Positions 1-8,921 of a stretch of DNA of 64,000 nucleotides are shown here, one piece after another. The notes under the pieces are model-generated. The model did no database searches, was not told the origin of the DNA, and saw nothing but the letters and a program-made list of their open reading frames with translations. Source of the stretch: Plantago ovata (Eukaryota > Streptophyta > Magnoliopsida > Lamiales > Plantaginaceae); assembly GCA_028274465.1 (NCBI GenBank), contig CM051458.1:30516692-30580691 (forward strand), read 5' to 3'. The position numbers and the translations under genes were made by a program. The first letter of the stretch is position 1, and each line of letters begins with the position of its first letter.

Positions 1-1535
1 GTGCAACATGAGCTTGCTGAAAGTCAGCAGGTAAATCATGTTACAGTTTTAGACTCTAAAACTATTTTCCAAAACCTTCATGAAATTAACTTTACTTTTA
101 TTCAGGCTCAAAAGGAGAATGATGAAGTGGTTCACATCACGGAAGCTCTTGAAGTTAGTTCTGAAGAACTATACTCAAACTTCAAAAAGAACACTTTGAC
201 CAGAGTTGTCAAGTCTGTCAGCAACTGGCAAAGATATAGAAGGATGGACTTTTCAGATCTTCACATCCATCTGTCCAATGAGAAGAAGAGAAACTCTCTA
301 CTCAAACTCGAGACGTTTGTACACTCTATACTTCCAGAAGAACTCTTATATTCTCAGCAAATGAGTTCAAATCTGATTGCTACAATCAGATAGAATATGA
401 AAGCTAAGTTCAAGAGTGCCTCTCCAGCAGAACAAGCTATGATGCTCAAGGGTTCCTTTGTACCCGTGGTGGCTGATCCCCACAAAATCTGTGAAGAAGA
501 GGAAGTTACAAGTGCTGCAAAGTACAAACATCTTGAGTTGGTCATACTGACGGATGATGATGAAGAAGAAGAGGATGAAAATATCCTTAAAGATACCAGT
601 GATGATGAAGCCAACGATTCTAAGGACAACAAGGACGATTATGATGATAATCAAGGTCCTAGTCCTGATGTTGGCGGAGTAAAAATGATAGTTGCTGAGA
701 ATGAAAATCAAAACACTGAGAATCAGCAAGTTGACCAAACTCCCAGTTAGCAACAAGAATCTAATCCTACTTCTGCTGAGACAAGTACTCCAGCAACTAC
801 AAGTTGCTGAAACTGAAGAAGAGTACGCCAGAAAGCATGCTGAAATGCCTAAAGGCAAAGCTAAGTTTTTTGATGCCGAGTTAGCATTACTCGAAGCTAA
901 GGTCACTGATCCAAACCTTGGAGAAGAAGAAGAAATGAATGAAGATTATCAAAGAGCATTACAGAATAGTCTACAGATTCATGACAAACAGACAAAGAAT
1001 CTAGATATTGCTCAATCTTCAGGAGTGAACAACACGGAAGTCTCCTCCCTTCCACTTACTACTGGTGAAACTCCAGTTGTTGAGTCCAAAGAGTTGCCCT
1101 CAGCAACCACTCAACCAGAAGGGACTGAAGCTAAAGATTTTGGAATCAAGGTTGCTGGCCTTGATGAATCTGATGAAGAAGAAGATCTATCTAACTTCTC
1201 AGGAAATGAAGAAGAAAATACAAAGAAAACGGAACCCACAGTGGTGGAAATTCCTCCACCATCTCTCATCAATGATGAAGGAGATGCTGAGAGAAGTCGC
1301 TTGCTGAGAAATGATGATCAGATCGCTACTGAAATAAAAGCTCACTCACTTACTCCCTCTCTAGTGCCGTTCCCAAACGTTGAGGAGTTTACTCCTAGAA
1401 TAAAAGCACTAATGGCTGTTCACAAAGCATGCCAAGATGAGGATGATGCCTTGCTTGCTGAGAGTCCGCTTGACATTGGCAAAATTCTGACTACTGTGCT
1501 AAGACGCACTACTACACTTACCACAACTCAGAAAG
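1..1535 (+). pseudogene. SIRE-type ORF3 (env-like) fragment, left part
   Basis: This is coding-like sequence for part of the third ORF of a SIRE/Maximus copia element. It matches the minus-strand ORF3 copies at 9600-11600 and 59800-60800, sharing the acidic Asp/Glu runs (for example LTDDDEEEEDEN) and the repeated TTGETPVVES peptide. It enters from outside the window and is interrupted at 1535 by element A; the remainder resumes at 8608. The name env-like rests on its position after pol in the SIRE lineage. I see no clear membrane segment here, and the product looks hydrophilic and acidic. It is a fossil with several breaks. Confidence 0.75.
31..105 (+). other. Intron-like segment in ORF3 (75 bp)
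   Basis: A CAG|GTAAAT boundary at 30/31 and a pyrimidine-rich stretch ending TTCAG at 105 enclose 75 bases. The same segment, also 75 bases, lies in the same ORF3 position on the minus strand at 11388-11462, so the boundaries are shared between copies. Its length is a multiple of three and it reads open, so it could be an intron or an in-frame repeat spacer. Splicing is inferred only. Confidence 0.4.
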
Positions 1536-2731
1536 TGATGAATGTGTATTTTACACTTTCATTTGAGTCTTTTTCACCTATTTTAGCTATCCTCTATGGA
1601 AATTTAGCTATATTTTAGTGCATTTTATTAGAATAGTGTCACGTTTCCCTTTAGTTTTTATTTTACAGGTTTTGGTTGAAAAATGAGGTTTTCCGGGCAA
1701 TTATATTGAAGTAGACAAGGAATTGGTGTTCCAGAAGCCTAATTGGAGTATCTGAAAGATTCCAGATAGGATTTGAAGTCTAGGGGTCGAGTCTGAAAGC
1801 TAAAAGGTCACTAGAAGGCAGAAACCGAGTCCGAAAAGGGGAAGAAATCCAAAAACGCGTCGAAAACGCATTTTGGGCCGAAAAACACTCCCGGGCGAGT
1901 CGCCCGGGACGTGGGGTGAATCGCCCCACACCAGGCGAATCGCCCGGTGTGTGGGGCCTTTCGCCCCACACAATTCGAATGCCTATATATATGAGCTCAG
2001 TTTTCTCCGTTTTTCATACTTTTCCAGACCTTTTCTCTCACCTTTCTCAATAGTTTTAGGTAGGAATTTCCCAGAGCGTGTTCTGGGGGTTCTTAGCTTA
2101 GGAGATACTTTTTCTTAGCAGTTTGGAGCTTGTAAGATCGCGATTCTTCGGAGATTGACAACCTTCGGTAACATTGTATCTTACAGTTTTTCTATTTATA
2201 TTTATATATCTTTCATCATGTTTTCATTCATTCGTGGTATGATTTCTGTTGATTGCATGACAACTATGAGTAAACTTCTCGTTGGTGATAGTATGTGATT
2301 TCTTAGCGAAGGGTTAATAATTATGCTAATGGCTATATCGCGCATTATACTCTGAGTTATTGCTTTATTTCTTTGATCTATCTAAATCTATATCTTCGTA
2401 GTGTTGAATAATTACGGAACACAACTGGACAATTCATTGATCAAAGATCTCCATGCAAGACCGATGAATTTATGCATGATTATTAACCTGCTATGCTTTG
2501 AATGACCATACTATTACCAATCTCCATTATCTGTTAAGAAAAACCTTTGCTAAGACGTCTGTTGATTTTATATTCTTAAGTTAGATTAGATAAAGCTAGT
2601 TATAGTCCTTAGAGATCGACACTCGAGGTTATTCTACTGTTACACTACGGTTTTCGTTGTAGTTGTGAATTGCCTTTCGCTAAATACAAATTTATTTGAT
2701 TAGTTGGAACCCGACAATCCAAGGTCCATCA
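1536..2731 (+). repeat. 5' LTR of element A
   Basis: It starts TGATGAATGTG and ends GGTCCATCA, 1196 bp. It pairs with 7428-8607 and with the partial LTR of B at 32165-32695. A GC-rich palindrome cluster (1890-1971) and a TATA box (1984-1991) divide it into a likely U3 and R-U5. Confidence 0.92.
1890..1991 (+). promoter_or_regulatory. Palindrome cluster and TATA box in LTR of A
   Basis: Four short GC-rich dyads follow one another: CCCGGGCGAGTCGCCCGGG, GTGGGGTGAATCGCCCCAC, a GGCGAATCGCCCGG unit, and GTGGGG...CCCCAC. About 12 bases later comes TATATATA (1984-1991). The promoter role is inferred from the order dyads then TATA in the LTR. The right LTR has one unit fewer. Confidence 0.6.
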
Positions 2732-2734
2732 AAT

Positions 2735-2752
2735 TGGCGCCGTTGTCGGGGA
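2735..2752 (+). other. Primer binding site, element A
   Basis: TGGCGCCGTTGTCGGGGA lies three bases after the LTR end. It is a near match to the tRNA-Asp type PBS used by Athila-lineage gypsy elements. Confidence 0.8.
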
Positions 2753-3293
2753 CTATACTCCTTTTTTCTATTTAGCTTATTTATATTTTCAGCATTCAAT
2801 TCCCAGAACATCTCTTGGATTGTCTCTCAGAAATTTCACTTTCTTACCCTATTTCTTTCCTCCTATCTTCTTCAGTAAATTCATCTAATCTGATCTTGGT
2901 TACCTTGCGTGTTTGTGCTCTCGAAATTTTTGGTTATATTACGCTAATAGAACTAATTTTTAGTTTTGAGTTACTCTTACTACAGAAATACAGGTATGAT
3001 GTCCATGCGCGCTCGCATGACACCCCAATTCTCGCAGGTGAGGAGAGGATCTTCCGTATACCTGGAAGATGAGTTAAGGAGGTATGAGGTGACGGAGTCC
3101 ATGGTGAGGTACTTACCAAGGTACGAAGATGGAGTAGGGATGGACCCATGGAGTTTCATTCGATCCTATGAGGAGGAAATAGAAAGAATTCCAGGAGAAG
3201 GGTTTACTAAGGATCAATTGAGCAGGAAATTATTTTCTTTTACTCTTGGGTATGAGCCGAGGCGTTGGAGTGCAAGGTTAGAACCATGATCGC

Positions 3294-4892
3294 TATTGGT
3301 CCCTTTAAACAACAAGAAAAGACTAAGGGGGCGGGGTGAATAGTCTTTTCAAACTTTCGTCGTTTAAAACTTTCTCAGCAAGAGCTTATTACTTTTCAGT
3401 AATGAGTTTGCTGATACTTAACTTTCTCAGCAAGCCTAAGTTACTTTTCAGTAACTAGGTTTGCTGACACTTAAAATCAGAGAGCGGAAGTCTTTGATAC
3501 AATAAGTGCTCTTTTAGTAAATGAAGGTTTCAGCAAGTGATGTGAGTGACTGTGTACAAAAAGATATGATTTGCTGAAAACTAAATACAGTAAGTAAATC
3601 ACACAAACACTTTTATAGTGGTATCTGAGAGTGGCGTAATCTCTCAACTAATCCACTTTGTCCTTTCTAGGACTGAATCCACTAAGATATGATTGAGGTT
3701 CTTTACAATACCTATCTAGAGCGATTCAAACAGAAACCAAAGCACACTTGCTTCGTCTCCAACCTAATCTAGAGAACGCAACCTTGTTCTCCACCAGACT
3801 TGGTACTTTTAATCAGAAAAACTATGCTCGAGTAAGTTCCCCCTGAATATCACGCCTGCAAGGGTGTATTTTCAGTTAGAGAGGTTTGAGATGAGATAAC
3901 TTAATTATAACTTATTCAGTTACAACAAGTAATCTAAGAAACAAAACTTTGAATACTTTGCAGTAAACAAGTTTGATTGTTTCTGGTGTCAAGACTTGTT
4001 CTTGTTCGAAAGAAAGAAGGAACACTTAACTAATTTCTTAGTCGTGTAAATTCTACTTCTTCACAAGTAACTTTTTCAAGCTTTAAGTCTTGGAATGGAT
4101 CAATGGCAGTATAGAGTGTTTGAAGGTATGTGAGTTTAAGTACAAGTGAGAGTTTGATCACGTTGTTGACACACTTCAACTCTTTGCTGGATGACCTCTA
4201 TTTATAGTGAAAATAAGGAGCCGTTTGAATTTTAAATTCCAAGGCTTTTGTTCCTTAAGATGTCACTATCTTGCTTTTGTACTTTCAGCAGCGTCCTTGT
4301 TTGTCTTCTAGTCTTCATGTCCTTCGCGTGCAAGCTTTGCATTTAATGGTCATTTGAATAGAATTCAAACAGTAACATTGGAGCGCAAAATTTAAGTATT
4401 TTCAGCAAGAGGTCACATATGTTCCATCAGCAAGTGGTCAGTCTCAGTTTCAGCAAGCACAACCTACTCTGTCTTTCAGATTTTCACTTATGCAATGCTG
4501 TTGCTGAAGTTTCCACTTTCTGAGCAACATGTGCCTTTGTAGATACCAGTCTTCAGAAATCTTCTAGTCTTCAGATCTTCGAGTTCTTCAAGTCTTCAGA
4601 TCTTCAAAATCTTCAAGATTCTGAACGGTTCTAAATGCTTCAATAGTTTGTTTGTAAAAACAAAGTACATCGTCAGCAAATGCTTCAATAGGTTATTTTC
4701 TTTTCAGAAAACAAGATACATCATAAGCTTTAAAAACCAACCTATCTAGCACCTATTCTAAGTCTTCAGCAAACGTTCCTATTTTACAATGTCCTTAAAA
4801 TTCTAAACTACTATGGACCTTAAGAGTACTAGTTACTGGACTTTCCTTAATAGCATGGTTAATTGCTCATCAAAATTACAAGTTTCCTAACA
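3294..4892 (-). repeat. Solo SIRE LTR inside element A
   Basis: A single 1599-bp SIRE-type LTR (on the minus strand TGTTAGG... to ...GGGACCAATA) with no attached internal sequence, flanked by the duplication ATCGC (3289-3293, 4893-4897). It is highly similar to the M1 5' LTR at 28060-29650. The TATA box CTATAAATAGAGG is at 4195-4207 on the minus strand. Solo LTRs form by recombination between the two LTRs of one element. Confidence 0.93.
3370..3472 (-). repeat. Tandem two-tier hairpins in SIRE U5
   Basis: Two 52-bp units. Each has an outer dyad TCAGCAA/TTGCTGA and an inner hairpin: ATTACT-TTTC-AGTAAT in unit 1 and GTTACT-TTTC-AGTAAC in unit 2. The end base pair changes on both sides, so pairing is kept. 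Equivalent pairs lie at about 28136-28240, 57283-57390 and 60878-60980. Confidence 0.75.
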
Positions 4893-6499
4893 ATCGCTAA
4901 AAACTTGGGGCCAAGTAGTAGAGGAGTTCTTGGCGCGGTTCATGCCCTATCACGAGACAATTGCCTTACGTGATAGGATCCAAAATTTCGAGCAAGGAGA
5001 GTATGAGCAGTTTTGTGACGCCTACGAACATTTTGAGATGTATAAACGTGAGTGCCCCATCACCGTTTCGAAGATGAGGAGTTGATTTGGTGCTTCGTTG
5101 GCGGACTTCGTGAAGAGGAACGACTTAGAGTGGATAGGTTGAGCGGCGGTCTGGGAGAATGTACGATCGACGAGGCAGAAGAAGTCCTCCGTAAGTACGC
5201 CAGAGGTTCAACACAATCTCATGAGGTCATACCAATTCACATCACCGGAAAGGAAGTAGATCGAGGTGAAGAAGGAAGCTCATCCGAGGAGTATTTTGAA
5301 GTCGAAGAAATCAGTGAGGAAGATGAAATTGCACATGCCGAGCAAGTTGAAGATGACCTTCGTATAGCAAAAGTTATTGAAGAAGTTGAAGTAACTGAGC
5401 ATCTTACGGAAGAATTCAGCTTGTTAAAATGTGCGGAAGTAGAAGAGGTTCGAAAACTTGAAGAGGAGGAAGGATTGGAAGGCGAAGCCCCCCTTGAGGT
5501 GGGGGGCGGTTCGCCCAGCATGGGGGGCGAAACGCCTCCCATGACCAGTGAGCTGGGGGGCGGTTCTGGGGAGGTGGAGGACCCCAGCTCCCCTGTTTCT
5601 TTACTCGCAGACATTCACATCAATCCAAAGCCACTTCCTTCCGTTACTACTAAGGTTCTTGAGTACAAAGAGGTGAATCTACTCCTCCGATGTGGAAAGC
5701 TTGACAAGCAAGGTACACAGGAGTCACCACTAGACAAGCACCTCGATAAAGTCAAAGTGAATGTCCTCCTATTGATGAAGTCTTTATTGGATATGCCTGT
5801 AAAGCAAACCAGTCCATTCACCATGGTGAGATCTTTGAAGCTTCCTAGGTCTCTTTGCTACATCGGACCAAGAGAATGGCGGCCACCGTGGGGAGGTACT
5901 CTTGAATACTCAGCCGACCGAGGCCAAACCGTTCGGTAACATCTAGTATCACTTTTTATTTACTCATTCTCTTTTGCTAGGGACTAGCTTAAGTTTCATA
6001 AGGGGGATGGGATGTGAACCATGATGTTAAGTATTGTTTGGCTTTGTGATGTTGAGTATGGTATCTTGTTTTTGTTTGCATTTGCACGTTTACCGCTTTC
6101 TTAGTATTAGTTGCATACACTACATTCATCCTAGGATAGTCTTGCATGTTTTATGTGGAGTTTATTGCCAAATTTTTTGAACTTTTTTATTGGGTAGATC
6201 AATTAATTATGCCATTAATCATATGCTTCATCTCTATGAATTTGTTTGATGTTTTTCTCGTTTGGCTTGTCACATTTATGTATTGCACTTAGTTAAGCTT
6301 GGTAGTCTCGACATCACTTACTGGTGTTTTCTCTACTGCGGTTCACGAAGACCTTTATAATAGGATGATGCATGTTAGGGTCTTATGGTTGTTTTCCCGA
6401 GTAATTATGTACCTAAGAGGCAACAAGTCTTCACCTTGCTTTGAGATTGCTAAATGCCTAGGAAGGAGGTAGTGTGAGATTGTGTGATCCTTTGTTTGC

Positions 6500-6636
6500 A
6501 ACCTATTCTTTCGAATAGGTTTGGGGAGGGGGTTACGCTATCATTAGACTTGTTTTTCGTTTTTCAATTCTGTGTTGTGAGTTTATTTTTCGTAAATTTT
6601 TCACTCTAACCTATTCTTTCGAATAGGTTTGGGGAA
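6500..6636 (+). repeat. Two hairpins, each followed by a PPT-like G-run
   Basis: AACCTATTC-TTTC-GAATAGGTT occurs at 6500-6521 and 6608-6629, each running straight into TGGGGA-type G-rich sequence that resembles the true PPT at about 7410-7427. B has both copies (31250-31275, 31356-31385) and C has three. Confidence 0.75.
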
Positions 6637-6689
6637 GTCGTTTGTGAGTCTTTTTACTTTCTTTTTCGTTGTGCTACTGCTGGCTAAAA

Positions 6690-6835
6690 AATCGGATAAA
6701 AAAAGAAAAAGAAAAATTCCAAAAAAAAAAAAAGAAGAAAAAGAAACTGGAAAAGAAAAAAAGAGAGAAAAAAAGAAAAGACCGTAAAAAAGCAAAGAAG
6801 GGTCCAAAAAAAGAAAGCCAAATAGCAGTTTAGCA
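6690..6835 (+). repeat. Purine (A/G) low-complexity tract
   Basis: A run of A with scattered G, lysine-coding in any open frame but not a gene. The same tract sits at the same place in B (31436-31570) and C (40362-40480). Confidence 0.8.
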
Positions 6836-7427
6836 AAGTGTTGTGTCTCATTTTCCAATTCTTGTAATGTTCGTAATCATGTTGTAATTTTCTATGTTTA
6901 CTTTTCATTTGAGTGTCATCTGTTCTAGACCACCCTCGTCCTGCCATTCAGGAAGTGGTGAATAGCTTAAGGCTTTGCTTGAGAGATGGGTAGAATAGGG
7001 GAGAGTTATCTTTTTTAGGGAACCCTCCTTCGTTTGATGAGAGCCAGTATTGGTTCGACCTCTTTGAGGAAAAGTCTTAACTTGGTGAACAACAGTAAGT
7101 CCTCAGTTTCATAGGCACGGGACAACCATTCGCAATCTAACATGTTTCATTACGTCGTCACTGACTAGGTCCAGGTAGAGAATGTTACGAGAGACTATCT
7201 TGTCTTGACATAAGTGCTTATGTGGATGTGTATGAGTCAATCGAGGCATTCTTCAACCTATATTCATGTTATGATTCGTATGGTTTTTGTTCATATGTTT
7301 TTTGACAGATTCGATAGATCAGTTCATTTCATTTGGTATGAGACTCCATTTTTTGTGTTGCATTGTTTTTTGCATTAGAGTCTAGCTTAGTTGCTTGACG
7401 ACAAGCAAAGGTTCGGTTTGGGGAGTT

Positions 7428-8607
7428 TGATGAATGTGTATTTTACACTTTCATTTGAGTCTTTTTCACCTATTTTAGCTATCCTCTATGGAAATTTAAC
7501 TATATTTTAGTGCATTTTATTAGAATAGTGTCACGTTTCCCTTTAGTTTTTATTTTACAGGTTTTGGTTGAAAAATGAGGTTTTCCGGGCAGTTATATTG
7601 AAGTAGACAAGGAATTGGTGTTCCAGAAGCCTAATTGGAGTATCTGAAAGATTCCGGATAGGATTTGAAGTCTAGGGGTCGTGTCTGAAAGCTAAAAGGT
7701 CACTAGAAGGCAGAAACCGAGTCCGAAAAGGGGAAGAAATCCAAAAACGCCTCGAAAACGCATTTTGGGCCGAAAAACACTCCCGGGCGAGTCGCCCGGG
7801 ACGTGGGGCGAATCGCCCGGTGTGTGGGTCCCTTCGCCCCACACAATTCGAATGCCTATATATATGAGCTCAGTTTTCTTCATTTTTCATACTTTTCCAG
7901 ACCTTTTCTCTCACCTTTCTCAGTAGTTTTAGGTAGGAATTTCCCAGAGCCTGTTCTGGGGGTTCTTAGCTTAGGAGATACTTTTTCTTAGCAGTTTGGA
8001 GCTTGTAAGATCGCGATTCTTCGGAGATTGACAACCTTCGGTAACATTGTATCTTACAGTTTTTCTATTTATATTTATATATCTTTCATCATGTTTTCAT
8101 TCATTCGTGGTATGATTTTTGTTGATTGCATGACAACTATGAGTAGCTAAACTTCTCGTTGGTGATAGTATGTGATTTCTTAGCGAAGGGTTAATAATTA
8201 TGCTAATGGCTATATCGCGCATTATAATCTGAGTTATTGCTTAATTTCTTTGATCTATCTAAATCTATATCTTCGTAGTGTTGAATAATTACGGAACACA
8301 ACTGGACAATTCATTGATCAAAGATCTCCATGCAAGACCGAGGAATTTATGCATGATTATTAACCTGCTATCTTTGAATGACCATACTATCACCAATCTC
8401 CATTATCTGTTAAGAAAAACCTTTGCTAAGACGTTTGTTGATTTTATATTCTTAAGTTAGATTAGATAAAGCTAGTTATAGTCCTTAAAGATCGACACTC
8501 GAGGTTATTCTACTGATACACTACGGTTTTTGTTGTAGTTGTGAATTGCCTTTGGCTAAATACAAATTTATTTGATTAGTTGGAACCCGACAATCCAACG
8601 TCCATCA
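7428..8607 (+). repeat. 3' LTR of element A
   Basis: Starts TGATGAATG right after the G-rich PPT and ends CCATCA before the duplication GAAAG; 1180 bp. It is nearly identical to the 5' LTR. Its palindrome cluster (about 7783-7845) has one unit fewer. Confidence 0.92.
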
Positions 8608-8917
8608 GAAAGACATCAGTCTACACCACAAAAGCTATGAAGAAGATTTCAGTCAGGTACTCAAGCTTGCTAAAAGCACATTGACAAAGGCTCAGGCCAT
8701 GCTTGAAGAAAAAGTCAACAATGAGCGCAAAGATGAGGAGAATCTAGCTTTTATTAAGTAATAATTGTCTAAGCTAACCACAGATCAGCAAGACATGGTT
8801 CTGAAATACAACAACCTAAATACTCTTGCTGAAAATTGCAATGAGTTTTTCTCTCTACACATCAGATCTATGATGTAATCCATGTCGAAGATTCTAGAAA
8901 AAGAAAGTCTTCATGAG
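8608..8917 (+). pseudogene. SIRE ORF3 fragment, right part
   Basis: This continues the plus-strand ORF3 of 1-1535 after element A. It matches the reverse complement of about 59600-59900. The homology ends near 8917, where sequence from the opposite strand of another ORF3 begins. A fossil with several breaks. Confidence 0.75.
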
Positions 8918-8921
8918 TAGT

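Larger units (their letters stand above)
2998..5938 (+). pseudogene. gag-like region of element A, split by a solo LTR
   Basis: An N-terminal part near 2998-3288 (MSMRARMTPQFSQVRRG...) and a larger part from 4893 resemble the Athila gag core. The peptide around FEMYKRECP and FVGGLREEE aligns with FMGLHHRCP and FYNGLHPEI in the gag of element C. The later part is rich in Glu, then Gly/Pro, where GC-rich dyads like those of the LTR fall in coding sequence (about 5480-5590). No zinc knuckle or protease motif was seen. A nested SIRE LTR with its duplication separates the parts. B carries the right half at 29651-30700. Confidence 0.65.
5939..7427 (+). other. Non-coding 3' module of element A
   Basis: About 1.5 kb without a credible ORF between gag and the PPT. 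It contains two hairpin/G-run motifs (6500-6636), an A/G tract (6690-6835) and a stretch at about 6915-7210 that is strikingly like 40605-40875 in element C, although the LTRs of A and C differ. It ends in the PPT-like GGTTCGGTTTGGGGAG before the right LTR. Confidence 0.7.
1536..8607 (+). mobile_element. Athila-like non-autonomous gypsy element A
   Basis: An LTR retrotransposon bounded by TGATGA...CCATCA LTRs (1536-2731 and 7428-8607) and flanked by the 5-bp duplication GAAAG (1531-1535, 8608-8612). It has a tRNA-Asp type PBS just after the left LTR and a G-rich PPT just before the right LTR, so it reads on the plus strand. The interior has a gag-like region and about 1.5 kb of non-coding sequence, with no protease, RT, RNase H or integrase motif. 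The two LTRs differ at few positions apart from one repeat unit, suggesting a young insertion. Broken: gag is split by a nested solo LTR and has about one further break. Confidence 0.9.
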
